The position numbers and the translations under genes are program-made. The notes beneath the pieces were generated by a model. The model made no database searches, had not been told where the DNA came from, and saw nothing but the letters and a program-made list of their open reading frames with translations. From contig JASGIG010000001.1 of assembly GCA_047602055.1 (NCBI GenBank), forward strand, positions 4,650,001 through 4,714,000: DNA of 64,000 nt. Direction: 5' to 3'. The DNA comes from JAODBQ01 sp047602055. GTDB taxonomy: Bacteria > Actinomycetota > Acidimicrobiia > Acidimicrobiales > Ilumatobacteraceae. This document shows, piece by piece, positions 34,905-44,252 of the stretch (positions within the stretch are counted from its first letter, which is position 1; every line of letters starts with the position of its first letter).

Positions 34905-35876
34905 CTACACGTGACCGCTCACGGCCTGCGGCGTGTACGGCTCCTCCAGGAGCGCCCGCTCCTCGGCGCTGAGCACGAGGTCGACGGAGGCGATCGCGTC
35001 GACGAGGTGCTGCTCCTTGGTGGCGCCGACGATCGGCGCCGACACGGCCGGGTGGCCGGCCACCCAGGCGAGGGCGACCTGGGCGCGCGACACGCCACGG
35101 TCCTCGGCGATCTGGGCGACGCGCTCGACGATCTCCCGGTTGGCCGTGCCGTACAGCGTCTTGCCGAACTCGTCGGTCTCGCTGCGCCCGGTGCCCTCCT
35201 CCCAGTCGCGGGTCAGCTTGCCGCGCGCCAGCGGGCTCCACGGGATGACGCCGACGCCCTGGTCGACGCACAGCGGGAGCATCTCCCGCTCCTCCTCGCG
35301 GTACAGCAGGTTGTAGTGGTCCTGCATCGTCACGAACTTCGTCCAGCCGTTGGCCTCGGCTGTGTGCTGGGCCTTGGCGAACTGCCACGCCCTCATCGAC
35401 GACGCACCGATGTAGCGGGCCTTGCCGGCCTTGACGACGTCGTGCAGCGCCTCCATCGTCTCCTCGATCGGCACCCGCGAGTCGAAGCGGTGGATCTGGT
35501 ACAGGTCGACGTAGTCCATGTTCAGCCGGCGCAGGCTGTGGTCGATCTCCGTCATGATCGCCTTGCGCGACAGGCCCCAGCCGTTCGGGCCCTTGCGCAT
35601 CTGCCCGTGCACCTTGGTGGCCACCACCAGCCAGTCGCGGTCGGCGTACTCGGCGAGGGCTCGCCCGACGATCTCCTCGCTCGTGCCGTCGGAGTACACG
35701 TTCGCCGTGTCGAAGAAGTTGATCCCGGCCTCGACGGCGCGCTTGATGTGCGGCCGCGACGCCTCCTCGTCGAGCGTCCAGAGGTGGTTGCCTCGCTCGG
35801 CGATGCCATAGCTCATGCACCCCAGGCAGATGCGCGAGACGTCGAGACCGGTCGAACCAAGCTTGGTGTACTTCAT
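34905..35876 (-). CDS. Aldo/keto reductase
   Basis: The 323-residue product has the family start KLGSTGLDVSRICLGCMSYG. The catalytic tetrad is visible as D in FFDTANVY, Y in VYSDG, K in VVATKVHG and H in YQIHRFD. The C-terminal cofactor segment is APIVGATKEQHL. It should reduce aldehydes or ketones with NADPH in the cytoplasm. The gene converges on the LLM oxidoreductase gene with 9 bp between stops. Confidence 0.92.
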   Translation of the reverse strand: MKYTKLGSTGLDVSRICLGCMSYGIAERGNHLWTLDEEASRPHIKRAVEAGINFFDTANVYSDGTSEEIVGRALAEYADRDWLVVATKVHGQMRKGPNGWGLSRKAIMTEIDHSLRRLNMDYVDLYQIHRFDSRVPIEETMEALHDVVKAGKARYIGASSMRAWQFAKAQHTAEANGWTKFVTMQDHYNLLYREEEREMLPLCVDQGVGVIPWSPLARGKLTRDWEEGTGRSETDEFGKTLYGTANREIVERVAQIAEDRGVSRAQVALAWVAGHPAVSAPIVGATKEQHLVDAIASVDLVLSAEERALLEEPYTPQAVSGHV

Positions 35877-36024
35877 GTCGCCATCGTGGCGCGTTCGACC
35901 GTGGTGCTGGGCATGAGGACGGGCCGCCGCTCACCCGCGAGCCGGCCGACGCTCCCGAGCGCCAGTACCCCGTGCTCCGAGGCGGCCACCCCGTCCGACC
36001 CGCCCGAACGCCGAGCTCACCACC

Positions 36025-36116
36025 GACCCGACACGCGGCGAGCGGCGACGCACAGCGGGGCCGGCGAGCCCGGCAGGCGCAGGGAGGGGCTTCGCCCGGA
36101 CCGAAGCCCGAACGAG
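36025..36116 (+). repeat. Dispersed structured repeat, copy A
   Basis: The sequence starts GACCCGACACGCGGCGAGCG, runs through CAGCGGGGCCGGCGAGC and GGCAGGCGCAGGGAG, then forms a small stem (GGGC-TTC-GCCC) and ends near GAAGCCCGAACG. Related copies lie at 44156, 52581 and 54363 on the same strand, and a tail-only copy in reverse at 61224. It lies in a gene-free gap downstream of the bacterioferritin gene. Confidence 0.6.
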
Positions 36117-36122
36117 GACAGA

Positions 36123-36593
36123 TCAGTCGTGCAGCTGTTGGGCGAGGTAGTTCTGCTCGCCGACCTGGCGCATCGCCTCCAGCTGGGTCTCCAGCCAGTC
36201 GGCGTGGTCCTCCTCGCTGACGAGCATCCCCTCCAGGAGGTGGCGGGTGGCGTTGTCGCCGACCTCGACCGCCAGGGCGATGCCGTCGTTGAACCGCTTC
36301 ACGGCCTCGACCTCCACCTGCAAGTCGAGCTCGAACTGCTCCATGACGGTCTCGCCGACGCGCACCGGGTACAGACGCTGCATGTTCGGCACGCCCTCGA
36401 GGAACAGGATCCGCTCGATGATCGCGTCGGCGTGCTTCATCTCGTCGATCGACTCGTGCTTGATGTGCTCGGCCAGGCGGTCGTAACCCCAGTTGTCGCA
36501 CATCTTGGCGTGGATGAAGTACTGGTTGATGGCCGTCAGCTCGGCGGTCAGGACGTCGTTGAGCGTTTCGATGATTCTCGGGTTGCCCTGCAT
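36123..36593 (-). CDS. bfr: Bacterioferritin
   Basis: From ATG 36593 (MQGNPRIIETLNDV, the family's usual start) the protein has 156 residues. Ferroxidase ligands E18, E51 and H54 are present, as is M52, which binds heme between subunits, within HIKHESIDEMKHAD. A second ExxH-type pair lies at SEEDHADW. It should assemble into a 24-subunit shell that stores iron. The bacterioferritin-associated ferredoxin gene lies directly upstream on the same strand, with a strong hairpin between them. An in-frame start at 36611 is less typical. Confidence 0.93.
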   Translation of the reverse strand: MQGNPRIIETLNDVLTAELTAINQYFIHAKMCDNWGYDRLAEHIKHESIDEMKHADAIIERILFLEGVPNMQRLYPVRVGETVMEQFELDLQVEVEAVKRFNDGIALAVEVGDNATRHLLEGMLVSEEDHADWLETQLEAMRQVGEQNYLAQQLHD

Positions 36594-36634
36594 GACCGAT
36601 GAGCCTACCACCTTCCGTGCTCGGGCGCGACGAA

Positions 36635-36662
36635 GCAGCCCCAGCCGAAAGGCCGAGGCTGC
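36635..36662 (-). terminator. Hairpin between bfd and bfr
   Basis: GCAGCCCCAGCC and GGCCGAGGCTGC form a 12-bp stem (two G-T wobbles on the RNA) around a short AAA-type loop. It sits 12 bp after the ferredoxin gene and 41 bp before bfr on the minus strand. It could terminate most ferredoxin transcripts or attenuate entry into bfr. Confidence 0.55.
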
Positions 36663-36674
36663 CTCCGTGCGACG

Positions 36675-36863
36675 TCAGGCCATCGAGAGCCGAACGCGCG
36701 TGCTGTGGCGGTCGACGAGGTCTTCCACCGAGTCCCAACAGCCACCGCAGCGGCTGGCCGCACCACAGATGTCGGCGACCTCGCAGACCGAGGAAGCGCC
36801 GCGCTGGATGGATTCCACGATGGTCCGTTCCTTGACGGCTTCGCAGTGGCAGATGATCGCCAC
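36675..36863 (-). CDS. bfd: Bacterioferritin-associated ferredoxin (2Fe-2S)
   Basis: The 62-residue protein has the BFD arrangement of cluster ligands, C5 and C7 (ICHCEAV) and C39 and C42 (RCGGCW), with helices around them. Bfd binds bacterioferritin and delivers electrons that release stored iron. Its position directly upstream of bfr on the same strand supports this. The length matches the family. Two additional cysteines (C27 and C33) are present. Confidence 0.9.
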   Translation of the reverse strand: MAIICHCEAVKERTIVESIQRGASSVCEVADICGAASRCGGCWDSVEDLVDRHSTRVRLSMA

Positions 36864-36969
36864 GTGCCCTCCACGTGCTCCATCCAGCCACCCCGTGGTG
36901 GCCGGTGAAGGAAGCCTAACATGCTCCGGGATCGCTGCTGCAACCTGGGCAGCAGGACTGCCCGGATGG

Positions 36970-38655
36970 TCATCGTGCGGCGCGCAGCACCTGGCCGGGG
37001 CGGGCGGCCACCGCGTCGTCCTGCAGCACCCCGTCGACGATCACGGGGGTGCCGTTGACGAACAGGGCGGTCATCCCCGAGGGGCTGTCGGCGGTGAGCC
37101 GCTCGGCATCGGCCGGGAAGTCGCGCACCCGCCGCAGCGGACCGGGAGCGACCGTCGCCGGGTCGAACACGACCAGGTCGGCGGCCTTGCCCTCGGCGAT
37201 CACGCCGCGGTCGTCGAAGCCGAAGATGTCGGCCTGGACCTTCGTCAGCTTGTTGACCGCGTCCTCCAGGCTCATCACGTTCCGCTCGCGGACCCAGTTG
37301 CCGAGCAGGTCGGTGGGCAGCGGGGCGTCGCACAGCTGGCTGACATGGGCGCCGGCATCGCTGAGGCCGAGCGTGCAACCAGGCTCGTTGAGCAGCAGCG
37401 CCACGCCGTCGGCGTCGTCGTTGGCAAGGATCGCCTTGACCCGCAGGTGCTTGAGATCGGTCTCGTCGGCGGACAGGTCGAGCAGCGCGTCGAACGGGTC
37501 CTTGCCGGCCTCGGTGGCGATGTCGAGCAGCCGGCGCCCGACGTTCTCGGGGTGCGCGGTGGACTCCATCACCTCGTAGGTGTCCCATCGCGGCGGGATG
37601 CCCTTGCCACTGGCCCAGCCCTCGCGGACGCGGTCGCGCCACACCGGGTCGGCGTAGGCGGCGCGGCGCTCGTCGAGCGTGCCTGGCATCAGCTCGGCGA
37701 AGATCGGGCTGGTGTTGAGGGTGAACGGCTCGATCAGGTTCATCGAGAACGTCAACGGCCGGCAGGAGACCTGCGGCCACACCTGGGCGCCCTTGGCCAT
37801 CCCCTCGCGGTGCATGTGCACGGCCTTCATGTGCGCCCCGGTATCGGTCGTGAGCACCGCCGTGTAGGTGAACGGGATGCCGACGTCGAGCTGGATGTCG
37901 TAGTAGTCGCTGAAGTGCAGGTCGCCACTGGCGCCGTTGACGCCGATCACCGAGCGGCCACCGGCCGCGGCGGCGTGGCACAGCGCCTCGAACTCGGCAC
38001 GGTCGGCCCAGCGGCTGGGGATCGGCTGGCCGTCGGCGCCGAGGTGGGTGACGGCGAAGCTGGTGGCGAACCCGCAGGCGCCGGCCTCCACGGCCTCGCG
38101 CACCAACCGCGCCATCGTGTCGATCTCCTCTGGCGTCGCCGCACGGCGGCTGGCCTCGTCGCCCATCACGTAGATGCGCAGCGGCGTGTGGCCGATGTAC
38201 GCGGCGTAGTTGAGGACGGCGCCGCGGCGCTCGATCGTGTCGAGGTACTCGGGGAACGTCTCGAACTCCCACGGGATGCCGGCGTCGAGCGAGGCCGGGT
38301 CCATGTCCTCGACCTTCTCCAGCGTGTGGGCGATCAGGCTGCGGTGCTCGGGCCGCGTCGGGGCGATCGAGAAGCCGCAGTTGCCGGCGACGACCGTGGT
38401 GACGCCATGATAGCACGACGGGGTCAGCGCCGGGTCCCAGAACACCTGGGCGTCGAAGTGGGTGTGGATGTCGATGAACCCGGGCGCGACGACCTTGCCG
38501 GTGGCGTCGACGACGGTGGCGTCCGGATGCTGCGCGGCAAGGCCTTCGCCGACGCCGACGATCACCCCGTCGGCAAACACGACATCGGCCTGGCGGCCCG
38601 GCGCACCGGTGCCGTCCACGACCGTTCCTCCACGGATGACGGTGACATCGCTCAT
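36970..38655 (-). CDS. Amidohydrolase, N-acyl-D-amino-acid deacylase type
   Basis: The protein from ATG 38655 has 561 residues; an ATG at 38664 is nearly equivalent. The metal-binding HTHFD motif follows GFIDI near the N-terminus. TPSCYHGVTTVVAGNCGFSI is characteristic of D-aminoacylase-like enzymes. TLGLSDAGAHVSQLCDAPL and the final GKAADLVVFDPATV complete the amidohydrolase barrel and its small beta-sandwich. It should hydrolyse N-acyl D-amino acids or a similar amide, in the cytoplasm, with bound zinc. Neighbours give no pathway clue. Confidence 0.88.
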   Translation of the reverse strand: MSDVTVIRGGTVVDGTGAPGRQADVVFADGVIVGVGEGLAAQHPDATVVDATGKVVAPGFIDIHTHFDAQVFWDPALTPSCYHGVTTVVAGNCGFSIAPTRPEHRSLIAHTLEKVEDMDPASLDAGIPWEFETFPEYLDTIERRGAVLNYAAYIGHTPLRIYVMGDEASRRAATPEEIDTMARLVREAVEAGACGFATSFAVTHLGADGQPIPSRWADRAEFEALCHAAAAGGRSVIGVNGASGDLHFSDYYDIQLDVGIPFTYTAVLTTDTGAHMKAVHMHREGMAKGAQVWPQVSCRPLTFSMNLIEPFTLNTSPIFAELMPGTLDERRAAYADPVWRDRVREGWASGKGIPPRWDTYEVMESTAHPENVGRRLLDIATEAGKDPFDALLDLSADETDLKHLRVKAILANDDADGVALLLNEPGCTLGLSDAGAHVSQLCDAPLPTDLLGNWVRERNVMSLEDAVNKLTKVQADIFGFDDRGVIAEGKAADLVVFDPATVAPGPLRRVRDFPADAERLTADSPSGMTALFVNGTPVIVDGVLQDDAVAARPGQVLRAAR

Positions 38656-38701
38656 GGTGTCCATGTTCGCGCCGGCGCGCCTGCCGATTGTCAGTGAACG
38701 G

Positions 38702-41700
38702 TCACGTCGTGATGTCGACGAGCGTGGTGGCGAGCGGGCCGCTGCCGTCGGCATGGGTGATCGAGCCGAGGTACTCGGTGCCGGCGTCGAGGTCCTGCCA
38801 GGTGACGGTGACGTCGGCCGTCGTGGCGACCTTCGCCGTCGTCGGTGCCGCGACGGTCAGGTTCGAGCCATCGGACGGTGCGGCGGGCACGAGCCACTGC
38901 CCGACGCTGATCGCCCGGCCGTCCGGTTCGGTGACCTTGTAGCCGTGGACGTACAGCGTGTAGTCACCGTCGGCGGGATCGACGAGGTCGATCTGCTCGT
39001 TCGTGCCGACGTTGCCGCTGATCGCGACGATCGCGCCGTCCTTGACGAGGTACAGGTCCAGGTCGTCGGGATCGTCGGCCGGGAACTTCAGCGTCCAGCG
39101 GGCATGGGCGGCGCCGCTGATCGTCACCGGGAAGGCCAGCACGCCGCCCTGGTCGTCGTCACCGCTCGGGATCGTCTGGTCGGGGTCCTGGAGGATCGTG
39201 CCGCCGCGACCGACGCGGGCGACCAGTCCATGAGCCGTGGCCGAGTAGGCACCGGTGTAGCCGAACGACTGGTCGAACGTCAGCGACCCGGCCGTGCCCG
39301 TGCCCGAGACCGCGTCGGGCGCACTGATCGCCGAGCCCTGCACGGCGATCGCGCTGCGGACGACGTAGCGGCCGCTGGTCCACGTCAGCGAGCCGGTGGT
39401 CCACTGGCCGACGCGGCCATCTCCGGTGTTGGTGAAGGTGACGGTGAACGTGGCCGAGGCACCCGGGGCGAGCTTGAGCGTGCGAGGCGAGACGGTGACC
39501 TTGTAGCCCGACGGGGCCTGCACCGATGCCTTCCACGTCGTGGTCGTCGCCGCCACGCTGGTGACCGTGCGGGTGACGGTGCTCGTGCCCGGCAGCGCGC
39601 TGACCCCGATCGACGGGCTGTTGAGGTCGACCGCATGCGTCGACACACCGATGCTCGGAAGGACGTCGCACGTCGACGGGTCGGCGTACACCGCGAACCA
39701 GTTGGGTGCGGCATCGCAGAGGAAGCCGAGATAGTCGACGACGCGGGTGTCGTAGACGAGGCCGGGATCGAACGCCGAGCCGGCGGCGGCGACGATGCCG
39801 GGGTCGACCATGCCGGCGCCGGTGGCGAACGGGCCGGCCGGCGTGCGCCGGTCGTTGTCGACGACGCCGGTGTCGGCCGTCGTCATCAGCGCCGACTTGG
39901 CCATCGCCGGCGTCCAGTCCGGATGGGCCTGCTTCAACAGCGCGTACACGCCGGCGACGACCGGGCTGGCCATCGACGAACCGCTGATCGCCTGGAACAG
40001 CTGGCCGGGCGCCGATACCGACGAGTCGGACACGGGGCTGTTGCCGGCGAGGATCTGCCCGCCGGGCGCGCTGATGTCGGGCTTGACGATGTCGGCGGCT
40101 GCGGTGTTCGGGCCGCGGGACGAGTAGCTGAGCATCGAGGGGGCGCTCGACCACGTCCACGTGCCACCGGTGCTCAACGTGACCTTCGGGTTCTTGCCCA
40201 GTTCGATGTACGTCTTCAGCAGCCGGCCCGCCCAGTGATCCAGGTTGACGGTGGGCACGAACGCGTTGTCGGTGTAGAGGTCTTGGTCGTCGGTCTCGTT
40301 GTAGAGCACGAGGCCGACACCGCCGGCGCGCTGCACCTCGGTGCTCTTGTCGGTGGGGCTGCTGCCGGCGAGCAGGCACAGCACGACCTTGCCGGCCACC
40401 AGCTTCGGATCCAGCTCGCCCGGCAGGCAACGCTCCCCGCCGACGGACGCGCCGTCGACGATGGCGACAGCGCCCTTGGTTCCTGGCGTGACCGACGAGC
40501 CGACGAGGCTCAGCGGCGCGCGCTTCGGGCCCCAGCCGAACTTGCCGAGGTCGAGCGTCACCGCGCCGCGGAACACCCGGCGCTGCGTGGTCGCGGCGAC
40601 GGCAGTGGTCCACGGGACGGCGGCGGCGCCACCGATCGAGCCGGCGTCGGGCCCGTTGTTGCCCGCCGACGTGGCGACGAAGATCCCGGCCTGCACCGCG
40701 GTGAGCAGCGCGGTGAGGTTCGGCTGCAGCAGATCGGTGGACCCGCCGCCGATCGACAGGTTGATGACGTCGACGCCATCGGCGATCGCCTGATCGACCG
40801 CCGCGGCCACGTCGCTGGTCGAGCGCGCCGAGCCGGCCGGCGGCCTTGTAGGCGACGATCTGCGCCCGAGGCGCGATCCCGGAGATCTTCCCGTAGTTCA
40901 CGCCGAACAGCTGTGACTGCACGCCGGCGTTGCCCGCCGCCGTCGAGGCGACGTGGGTGCCGTGGCCCTCGTTGTCGCGGGCGGAGTCGAACTCGTCGTC
41001 GTCGAGCCCGACCGCCAGCTTGTAGTTGGTCAGCTCCTCGCGGGCGCCGACCAGCTTGTCGTTGCACGTGAACGCGGTGTCGAGGCTCTTGGCCGGCTCG
41101 ACGGTGCTCGTGCCGAACTGGCATGTCGGCCCGGCGTCGGTGGGCAACGGATCGGCGGTCGGATACGAGCCGTCGTCGGCGAAGCTCGGGTGCTCGGGCC
41201 AGATACCGGAGTCGATGATCCCGATGCGCACGCCCTCGCCGGTCAGCCCCGACTTCCACGCCTCGCCGCGACCGGTGAGCCCGATGAAGTCGGCGAGGTC
41301 GTCGTTGCCGGACACGCCGCTGCTCGGCCCGCCCGTCGAGCCGTCGCCGCCGCTCCCGCCGTCGCCGCCGCTCCCACCGCCGTTGCCATGACCGCTGCCA
41401 CCGTTGCCGTTGCCGCCGTTGCCACCGTCGAGCTGCAAGAGCTCGTCGGGCAGGACCGCCGTGACGCGCGGGTTGCCGGCGAGTTGCCGGGCCTGCTCGT
41501 ACGACGCGGTGACGGCGAAGCCGTTGATCCCGTTCGTGTAGTCGAGCGTCTTGGCGCCGGCATCGATGCCCTCGTCGGCGAGGATGTCGTCGTGGCCCGA
41601 CGCCAGCGCCGCGGCCTGTGCGTCGGCAGCCGGCGTGCCGAGTTGCCCGAGGCCGAGCGTGTCGACGAGTGCCCGACCCTGCACCAGGACGACGTAGCTG

Positions 41701-41852
41701 CCGACGCTGCTCGGCTCGACCGTCTTCGTTGCCGGCACCACGGTGCCGTCCGCCGCCGACTCGCCGGTGGCCCCCACCGCGCCCGTCGTGCCCGCAGCAG
41801 CCACGGCCAAGGTGACACCCACGGCCACCACGAACAGCTTCTTCACCGCCAC
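38702..41852 (-). pseudogene. Secreted subtilisin-like (S8) protease with PA and Fn3-like domains, frameshifted
   Basis: The N-terminal part (from ATG 41852) has a signal peptide, a propeptide with AVLPDELLQLDG, a Gly/Asn/Ser-rich linker, and the catalytic Asp (GIIDSGIWPEHPSF) and His (GHGTHVASTAAG). In a second frame follow the PA insert, the catalytic Ser (ISGSSMASPVVAG) and beta-sandwich domains. The two frames join at about 40833-40846 in a GC-rich GGCCGGCCGG-type run. The total is about 1050 residues, like plant-type and actinobacterial cucumisin-like proteases. All catalytic residues are intact, so I suspect a sequence error rather than true inactivation. Confidence 0.85.
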
Positions 41853-41955
41853 CTCGCTCCGTCGACGTCGACGTCACCGCGCTGAGCGTCGACTCGACGT
41901 GCACCGTAGTCGATGGCGCCGCACCCGACGGCCGAGCTCGCCACCGGTCGGTCGA

Positions 41956-42438
41956 TCAGGCGTTCTCGCACAACATCGGGCCGCGGGTGCCACCGAGCGT
42001 GTAGCGGTACGTGACCCCGCCGGCCTGCAGGATGATCTCGGCACCGTCGACCTGCACCTGCGCATAGCTCATCCCCGGCTGCGGGCAGCCGATGCCGCCG
42101 TCGGGCCAGGTGACGTCGCGAGCGCTGACCGTGACGATGAGCGCGGGGTCGACGCCGGAGCGCCCGGCGAGATCGGCCACGGCGACGTCGACCGCCGAGC
42201 GCAGGCCCGCGGGGACCTCGCCCGGCGCCGACGACACCTGTGTCAACGCGCGCGCCGGGTCGCTGCTGTCGCCGGGCGTCGGTGTGCCCATCGAGCTGCT
42301 CCCGGTGGTGGCGGCGATGCCAGTGTCGCGCCCCGCCGACGAGTCGGCGCCGCAGCCGGTGGCCATGGCGACCATGGCGACCAGCGCAGCGAGGCCGATC
42401 GCGGCCCGCCGACCCGTGGATCGCGCTCGCCCGGCCAC
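41956..42438 (-). CDS. Hypothetical lipoprotein
   Basis: The 160-residue product has a lipoprotein signal (IGLAALVAMVAMATGCGAD, lipobox ATGC) and a Ser/Thr-rich spacer. A conserved-looking C-terminal module follows (DVTWPDGGIGCPQPGMSYA, then TYRYTLGGTRGPMLCENA) with two cysteines that may pair. This module is seen in other actinobacterial and chloroflexi lipoproteins of unknown function. It lies between the S8 protease gene and the divergent acyl-CoA ligase gene. Confidence 0.7.
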   Translation of the reverse strand: MAGRARSTGRRAAIGLAALVAMVAMATGCGADSSAGRDTGIAATTGSSSMGTPTPGDSSDPARALTQVSSAPGEVPAGLRSAVDVAVADLAGRSGVDPALIVTVSARDVTWPDGGIGCPQPGMSYAQVQVDGAEIILQAGGVTYRYTLGGTRGPMLCENA

Positions 42439-42524
42439 GCGACGAACGGTACGCCGCCGCGCCCGGCCGGTGGCGTCACGCGCACAGGCGGTGACCCTCC
42501 CCGATCGCCTAGCGTCGCGCCCCC

Positions 42525-44102
42525 ATGGGGGATGACATCTCGACTGCAGGATCGCTCGTCCGCACGGCCCGCCGCCAGGCGATCGGCGACCTGCTGCACC
42601 GCAGTGCGGCGCGCACGCCCGACGCGGTCGCGATCGTGTTCGGTGACCTGCGCCAGACGTACGCCGGGCTCGACGAGGCCGTCAACCGCACGGCCAACGC
42701 GCTGACCGCACGCGGCATCCGGCGCGGCGACCGCCTGGCGATGTTCGCCCACAACCACCACGCCTACGTCGTCGTCTGGCTGGCCACCGCCCGGCTCGGG
42801 GTGATCTCCGTGCCGATCAACTTCATGCTCACCGCCGACGAGGTGGCGTACGTGCTCGGACACGCCGGGGCGACGGCGATCGTCGCCGAGGACGCGCTGG
42901 CGCCCGTCGCCGACGCGGCCGTCGCCCAGCTCGACGACCCGTCCGTCGTCGCCCTGCGCGGCGTGATCGGCGGGCCGGTCGACGGCTGGGAGCCCGTCGA
43001 CGACTGGATCGCCCACGACGACGCCAGCGACCCCGACGTCGACGTGGCCGACGACGACCCGATCCAGATCATGTACACGTCGGGCACGGAGAGCCGGCCG
43101 AAGGGGGCGACGCTGTCGAGCCGGGCGCTGATCGCCCAGTACGTCAGCTGCATCGTCGAGGGCCGGATGACCGCCAAGGACGTCGAGGTCCACGCCCTGC
43201 CGCTGTACCACTGCGCACAGCTGCACGTGTTCCTCATGCCGGACCTGTACCTCGGGGCGACGAGCATCGTCCTGCCCGCACCGGACGCGGCGACGATCCT
43301 CGCGACGATCGAGCGCGAGCGGGTCACCAAGCTGTTCTGCCCGCCGACCGTGTGGATCTCGCTGCTGCGCCACCCGGACTTCGACACCCGCGACCTGTCG
43401 TCGTTGCGCAAGGGCTACTACGGGGCGTCGATCATGCCCGTCGGGGTACTGCGCGAGATCCTCCGCCGCCTGCCCGACGTCGAGCTGTTCAACCTCTACG
43501 GGCAGACCGAGATGTCCCCGCTGGCCACGTTCCTCGCCCCCGAGGATCAGGAGCGCAAGGCCGGTTCGGCGGGACGCGCCGCGCTCAACGTCGAGACACG
43601 GGTGGTCGATGAGAACGACGACGACGTGGCCGTCGGCGAGGTCGGCGAGATCATCCACCGCAGCCCGCAGGCGATGCTCGGCTACTGGAACGACCCGGAG
43701 AAGACCGCGGCGATGTTTCGCAACGGCTGGCTGCACTCCGGCGACCTCGGCGTGATGGACGACGAAGGGTTCATCACGGTCGTCGACCGCAAGAAGGACA
43801 TGATCAAGAGCGGCGGCGAGAACGTCGCCAGCCGTGAGGTCGAGGAGACCATCTACCAGCACCCCGCCGTGTCCGAGGTTGCCGTGTTCGGCGTGCCCGA
43901 CGAGAAGTGGATCGAGGCGGTGGCCGCCGTGGTGGTCGTGCGCGACGGGCAGACGGTCGGCAGCGACGAGCTGACCGCGTTCTGCCGCGAGCGCCTCGCC
44001 GGCTTCAAGGTGCCCAAGCGGATCACGTTCACCGACGCCCTGCCGAAGAACGCCAGCGGCAAGGTCCTCAAGCGCGAGCTGCGCGAGCAACCAGCCTCGT
44101 AG
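42525..44102 (+). CDS. AMP-binding acyl-CoA ligase
   Basis: The 525-residue protein has the ANL-superfamily motifs in order: the phosphate loop IMYTSGTESRPKG, the aromatic PLYHCAQ segment, the adenine-binding LYGQTEMSP, the hinge SGDLGVMDDEGFITVVDR, SGGENVASREVE, and the catalytic Lys in NASGKVLKREL. It should activate a fatty or other carboxylic acid to its CoA thioester. The exact acid cannot be read from the sequence. The gene is divergent from the lipoprotein gene. Confidence 0.93.
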   Translation: MGDDISTAGSLVRTARRQAIGDLLHRSAARTPDAVAIVFGDLRQTYAGLDEAVNRTANALTARGIRRGDRLAMFAHNHHAYVVVWLATARLGVISVPINFMLTADEVAYVLGHAGATAIVAEDALAPVADAAVAQLDDPSVVALRGVIGGPVDGWEPVDDWIAHDDASDPDVDVADDDPIQIMYTSGTESRPKGATLSSRALIAQYVSCIVEGRMTAKDVEVHALPLYHCAQLHVFLMPDLYLGATSIVLPAPDAATILATIERERVTKLFCPPTVWISLLRHPDFDTRDLSSLRKGYYGASIMPVGVLREILRRLPDVELFNLYGQTEMSPLATFLAPEDQERKAGSAGRAALNVETRVVDENDDDVAVGEVGEIIHRSPQAMLGYWNDPEKTAAMFRNGWLHSGDLGVMDDEGFITVVDRKKDMIKSGGENVASREVEETIYQHPAVSEVAVFGVPDEKWIEAVAAVVVVRDGQTVGSDELTAFCRERLAGFKVPKRITFTDALPKNASGKVLKRELREQPAS

Positions 44103-44155
44103 CGTGCCGAGATGACCCTGCCGCGGCGACCCACGTCGACGACTCGCCTCGGGTT

Positions 44156-44240
44156 CGACACGCGGCGAGCGCCGAGGCGCAGCGGGGGCGGCGAGCACGG
44201 CAGGGGCAGCGAGCCGCCTTGCGGCGAGCGGAGCACGATC
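44156..44240 (+). repeat. Dispersed structured repeat, copy B
   Basis: The copy starts CGACACGCGGCGAGCG, continues CAGCGGGGGCGGCGAGCACG, has the stem GCCGC-CTT-GCGGC, and ends CGGAGCACGATC. It lies between the acyl-CoA ligase gene and the next secreted-protein gene, inside the part that would be translated if the latter started at ATG 44112. That is why I place the start of that gene downstream. Confidence 0.6.
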
Positions 44241-44252
44241 GAGATCGAGGTC

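Noticed and set aside
44112..44252. N-terminal extension of the propeller protein from ATG 44112
   Set aside because: The extension would be encoded by a dispersed intergenic repeat and has no ribosome-binding sequence.
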